From contig NZ_RQJO01000017.1 of NCBI RefSeq assembly GCF_003858635.1, positions 186,001-250,000 on the forward strand: a stretch of DNA of 64,000 nt. Direction: 5' to 3'. The DNA is from Larkinella rosea (GTDB taxonomy: Bacteria; Bacteroidota; Bacteroidia; Cytophagales; Spirosomataceae). Under the pieces are notes generated by a model. The model was given only the letters and a program-made list of their open reading frames with translations, ran no database searches and was not told the origin of the DNA. The position numbers and the translations under genes were made by a program. Positions 35,220-44,695 of this stretch are shown in pieces (the first letter of the stretch is position 1; each line of letters opens with the position of its first letter).

Positions 35220-35599
35220 AAAGTCAATGGCTTGTGGTGAACTGTATCTTCACAGGAAGTTTGGACAGGTGAAATTAACGACTATTCCAATAAGACAAAA
35301 AAAATGTTCGCATACCGCCCCACTAAAATCCCTTTTACCGGACAATAAAGCGGTGACTCTGAATTATTTCTCCTTAAGGTAAATTTTTTAAGGGGAAATT
35401 AATATAAAATTTCCGCCGGAGTTGTATTTTTACTATACTATTGAAGTAGAATATGAGTTGTGGTTGAATGGCTAACGGTATGTTGTTGAAGCCGAAATGG
35501 GTTTCTCGCTTTGCGTTAGCTGCCTCGTGCCGAAATTGTATTGCGTGACTATCCTGCTTACTTCGGTCTGTTGCTGGCAGATCGGCTGACTTCTAACCC
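35220..35599. other. 380-bp intergenic region with small hairpins, no gene seen
   Basis: Divergent gap between the receiver gene and the WapI-like gene. It holds two adjacent AT-rich hairpins: CCTTAA/TTAAGG (35372-35393) and GGAAATT/AATTTCC (35394-35414). A 7-bp dyad GCTAACG/CGTTAGC (35471-35520) lies further on. I see no coding frame, tRNA or exact TAnnTTTG box. It may contain the leader of the WapI-like gene. Confidence 0.5.
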
Positions 35600-36040
35600 A
35601 TGAAACTGACTGGCCCCGAGTCTTCCTTTGAACTGGATATTCTGGATTACGAATACAGCGATTCGAAATACTTTATGGATCGTAACTGGCTGTTGATCAG
35701 CCTCAGAACCCGTTATCAGAATAAAGAATACACCACCACGGCCCCGTTGCTGTCGACCTGGGAGATCGAATTGCTGATCAACTGGATGCGGTCGGTGGCG
35801 GCTCAGCGGGAATTATCGCCCCGGCTTTCGTTTGTCGAACCCTGTCTGGGATTCAGTAATTCGTCGGACGGGTTGAGCGGTTATGCGTTTGGAATCAAAC
35901 TCGATCAGGAAGCAGCACCAGATTGGTACAATGACCATTCAAAACCGTTCTGGCTGTCGGTCAACCCAAACGATGATGAGTTACAATCGGCCATTCAGGA
36001 TCTGGAAGGGCAATTGGGGCGGTTTCCGGTGCGGGAATGA
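35600..36040 (+). CDS. WapI-like immunity-family protein (orphan)
   Basis: 146 residues, soluble, no signal peptide. The pattern FELDILDYEYSDSKYFMDRN, then NWLLISLRTRYQNKEYTTTAPLLSTWEIELLINWM and LSFVEPCLGF resembles WapI-type proteins, which neutralise the C-terminal toxin of WapA-like RHS proteins. The key features are D/N-NWL near the start, T-x-E at the centre and EP-L-F. No polymorphic toxin gene is in the window, so it would be an orphan immunity gene. The family match is by pattern, not search. Confidence 0.6.
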   Translation: MKLTGPESSFELDILDYEYSDSKYFMDRNWLLISLRTRYQNKEYTTTAPLLSTWEIELLINWMRSVAAQRELSPRLSFVEPCLGFSNSSDGLSGYAFGIKLDQEAAPDWYNDHSKPFWLSVNPNDDELQSAIQDLEGQLGRFPVRE

Positions 36041-36166
36041 TTTGTTCCTCAGTCCGTAATGGCTGTCGATTCCCAGGATGCGGTTTTAAAATCAGAAAGG
36101 TCTGAAATCTGCTTCGCAATCACCAAACCCATTCCGAAACCCGATCTCGTATGGAACCGGGCCTGC

Positions 36167-37414
36167 TTAAACCCGAACCGTCGGTAGCGTTCCAAACCCC
36201 CTCAGCAACAGATTCTTGCGTTGAACCGCCTTGGACAAATCGGCACGCAGGTCGGGAAATTGTTGGATCAATACCGGAAACGCCTGCATGGCCTGCATTC
36301 GGGCCAGGTTGGCACCCAGGCAAAAGTGAGAACCATACCCAAAGGCCAGGTGCTTGTTTTTTACACGGGTAATCTCCAGCCGGTCTGCGGCTTCAAACTG
36401 GCGTTCGTCGCGGTTGGCGGAACCCAGACAGACGTAAATCTGCTCCCCGGCCCGAATGGTCTGGCCCGAAATCTCCACATCTTCCAACGCAATTCGGGAC
36501 GTAATCTGAACCGGGCTGTCGTACCGCAGCATTTCCTCGACGGCCGGTTTTAGCAGCTCGGGTTGGTTTCGAAGCAGTTCATACTGATCCGGATACGCTG
36601 TCAGAGCTGCAAAACCATTGCCAATCAGGTTGCGTGTCGTTTCTTCACCCGCCACAAACAGGTTCGCAATCAGGGAAATCAAATCATCCCGGTCCATCGG
36701 CTGGCCGTCGGCACTCCGTTGCGCCAGCAATTTTCCGATCATGGTATCGACCGGTTTTTGTTCGTGCGCCGTAAGGCAATCGTCGATAAAAACCAGAAAA
36801 TCAGAGGCCGCCTGATTGATTTCAACCATTTCGGTCTGGGTCAGCATCGGTTCAAAAACCGTTGCCAGCCGTTCGCCCCAGTGTTTCAGCTGTTCAATGT
36901 GTGAATCGGGAAAGCCCATTAGCCGCGAAATGACCCGAACGGGTAGTGGTTTGGCAAAATCGTCGATGAGATCGATGGCGGTTTTCCGGGCCATTTCGGC
37001 GGTCAGTTCCGCTAAAACGGCTTGCACACATTCCGCAAAATTCAGCGAAGGCCAGATTTTCATCACCATCTCCCGCGTCCGGCCGTGCATCGGGCGTCGC
37101 AGGTACAGCAACCAGTTATACGAAGCCTGATAAGTCGGGTACATTTCGATGGCCGTATCGTTGACGGTCAGGGTTTTATCCCGAAAATACGACGGCATGT
37201 CGATGACGTCGATTCGTTTGTCCATCAAAACCGTACAGACGTCGGCGTAGCGGCTAACCACCCAGTCGCCGGTTTTAAGCTGGTGAACGGGATCGAGTTC
37301 GCGCAGGCTTCGGTACATCGGATACGGATTAATCCGGTTGATCGGGGAAAAAGGAGCCCAGAGCGTCGACAAACCTTTGCCCATCAGCGTTCCTTGCGAA
37401 GCGGGTGCATTCAT
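36167..37414 (-). CDS. Cytochrome P450
   Basis: 415 residues, class I bacterial CYP size. The I-helix oxygen-binding motif is VAGEETTRN, the K-helix ExxR lies in VEEMLRYDSP, and the haem-binding loop FGYGSHFCLGANLAR has axial Cys365. Soluble with no membrane anchor. Its ATG overlaps the stop of the acyl carrier protein gene by one base (TAATG), so the two are translationally coupled. With the ACP and the acyl-AMP ligase upstream it most likely oxidises an ACP-bound acyl chain, as BioI and related CYPs do. Electron donors are not encoded here. Confidence 0.93.
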   Translation of the reverse strand: MNAPASQGTLMGKGLSTLWAPFSPINRINPYPMYRSLRELDPVHQLKTGDWVVSRYADVCTVLMDKRIDVIDMPSYFRDKTLTVNDTAIEMYPTYQASYNWLLYLRRPMHGRTREMVMKIWPSLNFAECVQAVLAELTAEMARKTAIDLIDDFAKPLPVRVISRLMGFPDSHIEQLKHWGERLATVFEPMLTQTEMVEINQAASDFLVFIDDCLTAHEQKPVDTMIGKLLAQRSADGQPMDRDDLISLIANLFVAGEETTRNLIGNGFAALTAYPDQYELLRNQPELLKPAVEEMLRYDSPVQITSRIALEDVEISGQTIRAGEQIYVCLGSANRDERQFEAADRLEITRVKNKHLAFGYGSHFCLGANLARMQAMQAFPVLIQQFPDLRADLSKAVQRKNLLLRGFGTLPTVRV

Positions 37415-37686
37415 TACGATGGCGTTTGCGTGGGAAGATATTCGTCAACTAACCAGTCGGACAAACTGGCGATATCGGGCATTTCCCAGAAAATAGACGG
37501 GTCGATGGCGGTGCCGAGCCAGGTTTCCAGATCAACGGCCAGGGTAACGACGAAAACCGAGTCGAGCCGCAGCGAAGCAAAAGGCTGGTTGACATCGATC
37601 CGGTCGGGGGTAATTTTTAATTCAGTTGCAATTCGTTGAGTTAGCCAGTTTTGAATGGCCGTTGACGATGGATAGAAATCAGGCAT
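37414..37686 (-). CDS. Acyl carrier protein
   Basis: 90 residues, one phosphopantetheine-binding domain. The attachment Ser43 is in RLDSVFVV, replacing the common GxDS by RLDS. Flanking helices are IATELKITPDRI and DLETWLGTAIDPSIFW. The start overlaps nothing, and the gene begins 10 bp after the acyl-AMP ligase stop. Such a stand-alone ACP next to a FAAL receives the acyl-adenylate directly without CoA. Confidence 0.92.
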   Translation of the reverse strand: MPDFYPSSTAIQNWLTQRIATELKITPDRIDVNQPFASLRLDSVFVVTLAVDLETWLGTAIDPSIFWEMPDIASLSDWLVDEYLPTQTPS

Positions 37687-37695
37687 TACTTCAAT

Positions 37696-39447
37696 TTAGG
37701 TTTGTTTCTCGTTTACTTGAATGGAATCCCAACGGTAATGCTCGGCCAGGCTGTTCTCCAGGAAAGCCCGCTGGCAGGCCGAACGCTGCACCTTGCCGCT
37801 CGTTGTTTTAAATAACCCATTGGGCCGCAGCAATACCACCGCCACGGGCGCCAGCGCGTGTCGCAACCCGATTTCGCGCAGAATCGCGTGGGCAATGTCC
37901 TGTACAGGCGCAGTCGGTAAAGCCGCCCGCTTCAGTTCGTGGATGACCACCAGTTGCTCTCCGTCATTGGTGTAGACCGAAAAAGCCGCTCCGGCGTTGC
38001 TCGCCAGGGCTTCGTGACATTGCTCAACAGTCAGTTCAATGTCCTGTGGATAATGGTTCGCACCCCGGATGATAATTAAATCTTTGAGCCGACCGGTTAC
38101 AAAAAGCCCCTCTTTTTCCCGGAAATAACCGGCGTCACCCGTTCGCAAAAATGGCCCTTCGCCCGTTTGGGTATAGCCGGCAAAGCTTTCGACAGTCAGC
38201 TCCGGCTTGTTCCAGTAGCCGCGCGTAACGCTGGGGCCTTTGGTCCAGATTTCGCCAATTTCGCCTTCTTCACAAACCCGACCGGTTTCCGGATCAACGA
38301 TTCGAAGAACACTATCGCTCATGGGCCAGCCTGAACAAACCAGTTCGCGGGCATCGGGCGTTCCGGCAGGTCGGCCGATAATCCGGCCTTCGGTCAGCGC
38401 GTCGGCATCCACGGTTTCCCGGCTGGGTTGGCGGTCGACACGACACATGGTGACAGCCAGCGTCGATTCGGCCAGACCGAAGCAGGTAAATAAACTTTTC
38501 GGGCTAAAACCGCTGACGGCAAACGCTTCGGTAAACCGGTGCAGGGTGGAAGCCCGGATGGGTTCAGCCGCGTTGTAAATGTGTTTAACCCGGCTTAAAT
38601 CCAGTTGGGCGCGTTCGTCGGGCGTGGACCGATCGACGCAAAAATCAAAGATAAAATTGGGTGCACCGCCGTAGGTTCCACCGTATCGGTCGAAAGCCCG
38701 TAGCCAGCGCAACGGACGTTGCACAACGTGTACGGGGTTGAGCAACACGGCTTTAAAACCGCAGTAAATGGGTTGCATAATGCCGTCGATCAGGCCCATG
38801 TCGTGGAACGACGGCAGCCAGCAGACCGATACGCTCGAGGAATCGTTCTGAAAAGCGTGTTGGATGAAGGCCGAATTCGCCATGATGTTGGCGTGGGTTA
38901 CCATCACCCCTTTGGGCTGGCTGGTCGAGCCGGAGGTATATTGCAACAAAGCCAGATCGTCGGGGGCAGGCAGCGGAAATTCCGGCGTTTCGGTGGTCGG
39001 AATCGTATCGGTAACCAGCCAGTTCAGCGATTGGAACCAGGGATCATGACTAAAATTTTTCTGGAGCAGTTCGTAGGTTTTGGTGGTGGTCAGACCGGTT
39101 TTTATACCGGCATCTTCCACCAGAAAACCAATTTTGTTGGCCCCCCGGTTTTTGCCGGGAACGGCAATCGGAACCGCCACCGCACCAGCGTATAAACACC
39201 CCAGAAAAGCTTCGATAAATTCGAGCCCTTGCGGATAAACCAGTAAAAAAAGCGGACGGTCTGATGTCGCGGGTAAAGTGGGCGAAAGATGGCGGGCAAT
39301 GGCCCGTGCGCGCGAATGCAGCTGGTTATAAGTCAGTGATTCTTCATCAGTTTCGCCGTCTTTCAAATAGACAAACGCAGTTTGATCGGGAGTGTGAGTG
39401 GCACGAAAACGAACGGTTTCAACGATGGTTTTAAACGTTCCAATCAT
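37696..39447 (-). CDS. Fatty acyl-AMP ligase (FAAL-like)
   Basis: 583 residues, an ANL-superfamily adenylating enzyme. The P-loop A3 motif is YTSGSTSQPKGVM. Others are LPSFHDMGLIDGIMQPIY (typical of FAALs and FadD relatives), CFGLAESTLAVT, and the hinge region GRLKDLIIIRGANHYPQDIE. A FAAL-type insertion between the lobes is expected but cannot be measured here. It would activate a fatty acid as acyl-AMP and load it on the neighbouring ACP. It is the first gene of a three-gene cassette with a 130-bp promoter gap. CoA ligase activity is not excluded. Confidence 0.88.
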   Translation of the reverse strand: MIGTFKTIVETVRFRATHTPDQTAFVYLKDGETDEESLTYNQLHSRARAIARHLSPTLPATSDRPLFLLVYPQGLEFIEAFLGCLYAGAVAVPIAVPGKNRGANKIGFLVEDAGIKTGLTTTKTYELLQKNFSHDPWFQSLNWLVTDTIPTTETPEFPLPAPDDLALLQYTSGSTSQPKGVMVTHANIMANSAFIQHAFQNDSSSVSVCWLPSFHDMGLIDGIMQPIYCGFKAVLLNPVHVVQRPLRWLRAFDRYGGTYGGAPNFIFDFCVDRSTPDERAQLDLSRVKHIYNAAEPIRASTLHRFTEAFAVSGFSPKSLFTCFGLAESTLAVTMCRVDRQPSRETVDADALTEGRIIGRPAGTPDARELVCSGWPMSDSVLRIVDPETGRVCEEGEIGEIWTKGPSVTRGYWNKPELTVESFAGYTQTGEGPFLRTGDAGYFREKEGLFVTGRLKDLIIIRGANHYPQDIELTVEQCHEALASNAGAAFSVYTNDGEQLVVIHELKRAALPTAPVQDIAHAILREIGLRHALAPVAVVLLRPNGLFKTTSGKVQRSACQRAFLENSLAEHYRWDSIQVNEKQT

Positions 39448-39577
39448 AGTCAGGTTATCAAATAAAACTGAGTAAGTAACTATTGTATAATAATAGTAAA
39501 CTTACAGATAGAATACCAGCGTTAGCCGGTCAAATTCTACAACAATTCTTCTTAATCGTGTAAACGGCGGGAAACGG

Positions 39578-41371
39578 TTATCCCAGTTCGGGTTCTTCCG
39601 TTTGCCGGACTTTCTGGTGCTGCCACATTTCCTGAAAAACCGCACTTCGCTGCATTAATTCCGGAAAACTGCCTTCGTCGATAATCCGACCTCTTTGCAA
39701 TATATAAATATGATCAAACATTGCCAACAGGTGAAGCCGGTGGAGGGTAGAAATAATGGCTTTATCACGAAAATCAGCGAGAAGATGCTGGTAAATCTCG
39801 AATTCGGTCTTTGAATCAACACTGCTGGTGGGTTCATCCAGCAAGACCATGTTACTGCTGCGAGCCGCCAATATGCCCCGGGCCAGCGCCAGCCGCTGTT
39901 TCTGTCCGCCCGACAGGTTGACGCCTTTTTCCTGAATGTTGGTTTCCAACCCATGCGGCAATTGACTGACCACGTCCGTAAACCGCGCCGTTTCGCAGGC
40001 TTGCAACACGTCGGCTTCGTCGAAGGGCAGGCCCAGCGTAATGTTGTACGCAATGGTGTTTTCGAAGATTTCCGGTTCCTGGGGCATCAGCGTCACCGTG
40101 TCGGCAATCAGGCTCAATTCCGGGTAGCTTTGCCCGTCCACCCGGAGTTCCAGATTGGGTTCGGGATTGTATAAACCGCGCAGAAGTGCCAGCAGCGTAC
40201 TTTTTCCGCTGCCGCTTTCGCCAATCAGGGCAATTCGTTGACCACGCCGAATCCGAATGGTCAGGTCGTATAAACCGGCTTGGTGCGGCTTTTCGGTCGG
40301 GCGGTTTTCCGGGGTATGTTTGAAATTCAGACGGTTGATGTCGATGGTTTGCCAGGTCGATGGCAATGACTCGGTGGCTTCCGGGCGGTGTTGCTGCGCG
40401 TACGCTTCGCCAATCCTGCGGGCGGTCTGAACGTCGGTATTGTGCTGAACGATGTCGGTGTATTGGTAAGCGACATCGGTAAAAACACTGCTGAATTTAT
40501 TGATGTAACCCAGTAAGGTCACCAGTCCGCCAATCAGAAACACCTCGCCGGGCACGTAATGCTGGTACACATAGCCAACGGTAATGACGCCGTACATGAT
40601 GGCAATCAGCATACTGGCCGCAAACCATTTCCATTCGTTGATGCGGACATGCCTTCGGAAAGGCGGAAGAATGGCCATAATTTTACCCAGCAGACTGGTT
40701 TCCATCTGCTTCTCCAGCCGGAGTGTAATGACGGTGATGATGTTGGAAAGGCTGTCGAAAAGCGTAGACGACACCTCGTGTTCGCGCTCGTTGGACTCAT
40801 CGACGGCCTTGATGAACGGTTTATCGAATTTCAGGATTACCCAGATGGTCAACGCACCCAGCAGAACGCCGATGCTGCCGAATAGGGGCGAGAAATAAAC
40901 CATGGCCGCAAACGAAAACACGCATTTCGAAATCGTGTGCAAATACAGAAAACCGCTCTGAAAAAAGTCCTTGAGCGCATCGTTGGCTTTCCGAATCCGG
41001 TTGATCGTCGCCCCGCTGTGGTGATCTTTGTGCCAGCTAACGGGCAGATTGAGCGTCTGATGATAAAGTTCGGTCAGGAAATTGCGGCTCAGCGAAAACG
41101 CCAGTTCGCGTTCCATGATGCGGGCGGGGCCGTGAAAAACCCATTCGCCCAACTGAAGTCCCACATAGGCCGCGGCATACCACAACACGATCGACGTGAC
41201 CGCAGCCTCTTTTTGCTGAATAGCGCCCACAAACCAGCCGAACAGCAGCGGTTCCATCGCCGAAACCACATTGGCCAGGATGAACAGGAAATAGACCAGT
41301 AAAAACCGCCTTTTTTCGTGACGGGCATAGTGCCAGGCCGTGCGAAGCAGAGCCAGGTAGGGATTTTGCAT
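39578..41371 (-). CDS. ABC exporter, half-transporter
   Basis: 597 residues with six membrane segments in an ABC-type exporter membrane domain (about 20-310, starting ARHEKRRFLLVYFLFILANVV). A C-terminal nucleotide-binding domain follows: Walker A LIGESGSGKSTLL, signature LSGGQKQRLALARG, Walker B SNMVLLDEPTS, H-loop ISTLHR. It would act as a homodimer or with another half. It lies upstream of the FAAL-ACP-P450 cassette on the same strand (130-bp gap), so it may export the lipid product, but it has its own position and could serve other substrates. Confidence 0.9.
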   Translation of the reverse strand: MQNPYLALLRTAWHYARHEKRRFLLVYFLFILANVVSAMEPLLFGWFVGAIQQKEAAVTSIVLWYAAAYVGLQLGEWVFHGPARIMERELAFSLSRNFLTELYHQTLNLPVSWHKDHHSGATINRIRKANDALKDFFQSGFLYLHTISKCVFSFAAMVYFSPLFGSIGVLLGALTIWVILKFDKPFIKAVDESNEREHEVSSTLFDSLSNIITVITLRLEKQMETSLLGKIMAILPPFRRHVRINEWKWFAASMLIAIMYGVITVGYVYQHYVPGEVFLIGGLVTLLGYINKFSSVFTDVAYQYTDIVQHNTDVQTARRIGEAYAQQHRPEATESLPSTWQTIDINRLNFKHTPENRPTEKPHQAGLYDLTIRIRRGQRIALIGESGSGKSTLLALLRGLYNPEPNLELRVDGQSYPELSLIADTVTLMPQEPEIFENTIAYNITLGLPFDEADVLQACETARFTDVVSQLPHGLETNIQEKGVNLSGGQKQRLALARGILAARSSNMVLLDEPTSSVDSKTEFEIYQHLLADFRDKAIISTLHRLHLLAMFDHIYILQRGRIIDEGSFPELMQRSAVFQEMWQHQKVRQTEEPELG

Positions 41372-41410
41372 GCAGGTTGTAATTACGTTCCAATTGCTTT
41401 TGGAAAGACT

Positions 41411-43057
41411 TTATTTCCAGATGGATTGCGCCGTAAACAGTTCAAGATTCTTGACTTCGATGCGGTTTCCCCAAAATTGAAGGCTTTCTTTGGCCGTTGA
41501 AATGGGTTTTCGTTCCATTGAATACGAGTAAGCACCGTTGTCGATAAACACTTCGACCGAGGTTCGATCCACGTAAATGTCGGCGGTAACTTCCATGCTG
41601 GTCATGTCTTCGGGCGAGTAGAAAACGCCATTGACCAGGTTCGAATTCAGGTCGTAGTCGAGTATCCGCTGACCAAACAGCGAAAGGCCCGCGCTGGTAG
41701 CATGCGACAGTTTCAGGGTTGCCTTGATCCGAAACCGCTCCAGTGATGGAAGCGATTTTAACTTGTCATTCGCTTCCGCGGCTGGTAACGACGTCCATTG
41801 CCCGACCCGGTTAAACAATTGCTCCGTTTCCCTGACCGGAACACTACTGAGCCGAAGCCCATTTTTAGTCGTCCGCAACCGCAGTTCGGTGGGCAGCAGC
41901 ATCATGTGGTTAAACGGCATTCCCGGCTGCGGAATCCGGCCCCAGCCGATTTGAATGCGCCGTGGATCGCTTTCGGGCATGTTGGTAAAAGTCTGGGCCG
42001 CATAGATGCTCCCGGTCGTATACGAATGTTTGCCCGATTCCGGTTTGAACGTTTTTCCATCGAATGAACCAATCATGTACGTCGTGGAAGCGCCGTACAT
42101 GACCCATTTCGTGCGGTTTTTATCCCCGTCGACGGGTAACTCGAATAAGTCCGGGCATTCCCAAAAACCGGTCACGTGACTCTCGAAATGCCACTCCTTC
42201 GCGTTTTTGGACGTGTAAATGGAATGACCATCCCGCTCGTTGAGCACCATCACCCAGTGCCTGCCGGGCTGGTACCAGAACACGCGCGGATCGCGGGTAT
42301 CCTTGCTGTTCCATTTCGCTTTCGAATCGATCAGCGGATTTTTGCTGTATTTTGTCCACGTTCGGCCTTTATCCAGGCTATACGCCAGGCATTGAACTTG
42401 CTTTTCGGGATTGTCGACCGTAAAAAAAGCAAGCATGGCAGGTACGTTGCCCCGATTAAATCCGGCTGTATTGGTGTAGTCGATCACGGTGGAACCCGAA
42501 AACATCGTTCCCAGGCTGTCGGGGGAAAGCGCCGTTGGCAGTTCTTCCCAATGGATCATGTCGTTGCTGACCGCGTGCCCCCACGACATGTTTTCCCATT
42601 CCCGTTCGTAGGGATTGTGCTGGTAAAAAAGGTGGTATTCGCCCTCGTAAAAAATCATGCCGTTCGGATCGTTGATCCAGCCCCGGCGGGTTGAGTAGTG
42701 GAATTGCGGGCGGTTTTTCTCGTGATAAAGCGAATCCTGACCGGCAAAGGTGTCGTCCTGATAAATTTTGCTCAATCCGGCCGAATTACCATCATACCTA
42801 ATCGTGATGGTTTGTCCTTTTAAAGCCGCCATGTCGCAGAATACCCAATAGTCGGGTTGATCGGTTGCCAGCCGTATTTTGAACGAGCGTTCCAGTTTAT
42901 CGTTTTGCCGGAATTGCATGATGCCCCGGTTTTGGGCCTGCGACACCGGCAGGTTCAGGTACCGTTTCGTAATCTTCAGGGCAAGAGTCTGCGCTGAAAG
43001 CAAATGGCTGCCAAACACCAACACCGTTAGGGCAATGAGCGTAAAAGTTGATTTCAT
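41411..43057 (-). CDS. Secreted GH32 fructan/sucrose hydrolase
   Basis: 548 residues from the ATG at 43057, giving a signal peptide (MKSTFTLIALTVLVFGSHLL, cleaved after SAQ); a longer start adds a basic tail. The GH32 motif WINDPNG places the nucleophile at Asp130. The RDPRVFW motif carries the transition-state Asp and ECPDLFEL the acid/base Glu. A C-terminal beta sandwich (DRTSVEVFIDNGAYSYS) is present. It hydrolyses beta-fructosides such as levan, inulin or sucrose outside the cytoplasm. With the MFS transporter and fructokinase it forms a fructan-utilisation locus without SusC/SusD. Confidence 0.95.
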   Translation of the reverse strand: MKSTFTLIALTVLVFGSHLLSAQTLALKITKRYLNLPVSQAQNRGIMQFRQNDKLERSFKIRLATDQPDYWVFCDMAALKGQTITIRYDGNSAGLSKIYQDDTFAGQDSLYHEKNRPQFHYSTRRGWINDPNGMIFYEGEYHLFYQHNPYEREWENMSWGHAVSNDMIHWEELPTALSPDSLGTMFSGSTVIDYTNTAGFNRGNVPAMLAFFTVDNPEKQVQCLAYSLDKGRTWTKYSKNPLIDSKAKWNSKDTRDPRVFWYQPGRHWVMVLNERDGHSIYTSKNAKEWHFESHVTGFWECPDLFELPVDGDKNRTKWVMYGASTTYMIGSFDGKTFKPESGKHSYTTGSIYAAQTFTNMPESDPRRIQIGWGRIPQPGMPFNHMMLLPTELRLRTTKNGLRLSSVPVRETEQLFNRVGQWTSLPAAEANDKLKSLPSLERFRIKATLKLSHATSAGLSLFGQRILDYDLNSNLVNGVFYSPEDMTSMEVTADIYVDRTSVEVFIDNGAYSYSMERKPISTAKESLQFWGNRIEVKNLELFTAQSIWK

Positions 43058-43123
43058 TCGTTGGGGAATTAGAAATAATGAGCGGTTTTTTCCTTGAAAG
43101 GAGTTGGGCCTGGCACCATCCAC

Positions 43124-44530
43124 TTACAAATCATAGGTAAAATTAAAGAAAATACCGGTCTGGCCCTGCCGGTTGACGGAGTAACTGATCCGTCCGACGA
43201 TGTTGTAGAACGTTGCAATGTCCAGCGCAACACCACCGCCATACAACCACGAGTTTGCCAGGCGGCTTTGGTATTCCTGCGCCAGCGTGCTGTTGACGTA
43301 ACCCATATCGCCGAAAACAGAAAGATACAACGCCAGTGGAACCGTACTGAATTGCTTCATCGGGACCCAGTTGAGCTGCTTTCTGACGTTTAATAATTGG
43401 TATTTCAGGGTATTTCTCACCAAACCATACCGTTGTCCGTCAATGACATACAATTCGTAACCCCGAACAAAATCTGTCAGATAACCCAAACCGCGCAGGT
43501 TGATATACGGCTGGCGGTCGGGCCAGGAGAGTTTGCCGCGAACGCTATTGCTGGCGTAAAACTTCCCGCCCAGCGGCCAGTAGCGGGTGTAGCTGGCCGT
43601 CATTTCGAACAACCGCACTTCGTCGGACCGCAGCAAACCGTATTGATTGGCCATCAGATTGAGGTAATGCCCCCGCAACGGATACGCCACGGCATCACGC
43701 CGGTCGTGCGTAAACAGGTAACTCAGCAGAAAATACCGCTGCCGGGTTCGGCCATGCAGAAAATAATCAGGGTTGAGTTTGGCCACGGTGTCGGCAATCG
43801 AGTTGCGGACGAACCGGAGTTCCAGGCGGTGGAAATTGTAAAACTGATTCCGGCGCGTCAAAATGACGTTGGTGAAAAACCGGTCGCGCATGAGGTCTTC
43901 GCTCCGAAAATAAACCAGTTTGTCGAACGCCGAGCGGTAGGCTACTTCCTTGTTGGTCTGGTACGAAGCACCTACACTGATGCCGGTTTTCTGCGCCTTG
44001 TCAATGTACGGAAGGGTGTATAAAACCTGTGTTCGGCGCGTAAATCCAAATTCGAAAATGGCGTTGATTTTGTCGGCATTGCCGGTCACGTTTTTGTAAT
44101 TCAACCGAGCGCCGTAAATCGTTCGCCGGAAACTGCGGCCCCGTTCATACCACCATTCGTTGAAGTTGCGGTCGGCCAGATCAAAAACCGGTATCACGAA
44201 AATGTACCAGCGTTCCTTCACAATCACTTCAATGTCAACGTAATGTGGTTCTGCTTCTTTCGCAATTACGTCGACGGTGACGAACAGATTGGTGTTGGCA
44301 ATTTTGCGCTGATCCCAGGCCAGTTTTTCGGTCAGTTGCTGCCGCTGAATGGTGTCACCGGTTTTCACTTCCAGTTCACGCAGAATGATGCGCTCCCGCG
44401 TTTTGTGATTGCCCTGAATGGTCACCGACCGAATGACCCGGAAATCCTGCGGCACCGAATCCGCCACGGACTGCGGTTTTGCCGTCGAATCGGCCAAAGA
44501 CAACGTCCAGAAGAGAAAGGAAAGTAGCAT
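43124..44530 (-). CDS. Omp85-type outer-membrane protein with POTRA
   Basis: A signal-like N-terminus (MLLSFLFWTLSLADSTAK) starts at the ATG at 44530. At least one POTRA domain follows (FRVIRSVTIQGNHKTRERIILRELEV), with VDIEVIVKERWYIFVIPVFD, then an Omp85-like beta-barrel ending GQTGIFFNFTYDL with a terminal aromatic. It is shorter than BamA and has few POTRAs, so it resembles TamA/ShlB-like or Bacteroidota-specific insertases or secretion pores. It lies between GH32 and the sugar transporter genes but need not be part of that pathway. Confidence 0.85.
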   Translation of the reverse strand: MLLSFLFWTLSLADSTAKPQSVADSVPQDFRVIRSVTIQGNHKTRERIILRELEVKTGDTIQRQQLTEKLAWDQRKIANTNLFVTVDVIAKEAEPHYVDIEVIVKERWYIFVIPVFDLADRNFNEWWYERGRSFRRTIYGARLNYKNVTGNADKINAIFEFGFTRRTQVLYTLPYIDKAQKTGISVGASYQTNKEVAYRSAFDKLVYFRSEDLMRDRFFTNVILTRRNQFYNFHRLELRFVRNSIADTVAKLNPDYFLHGRTRQRYFLLSYLFTHDRRDAVAYPLRGHYLNLMANQYGLLRSDEVRLFEMTASYTRYWPLGGKFYASNSVRGKLSWPDRQPYINLRGLGYLTDFVRGYELYVIDGQRYGLVRNTLKYQLLNVRKQLNWVPMKQFSTVPLALYLSVFGDMGYVNSTLAQEYQSRLANSWLYGGGVALDIATFYNIVGRISYSVNRQGQTGIFFNFTYDL

Positions 44531-44559
44531 CAAACGGCGGCTGGAAATGTGGGCATTTG

Positions 44560-44567
44560 CAAAAATA
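44560..44567 (-). promoter_or_regulatory. -7 box of the Omp85-type gene
   Basis: Minus-strand TATTTTTG is an exact TAnnTTTG match, 30 bp upstream of the ATG at 44530. The -33 element is not clear. Confidence 0.4.
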
Positions 44568-44695
44568 CCGGAATAAAAAAATAGGTAAAAACAATCTTAG
44601 AATCTTGCAACAAAATCAGTATTATTGTCAGAATGGCGCTCTTTTTTGGCCCTTCTACGAACCTAAACACATTCTTACTCTTTGTTTTTTCTCTC

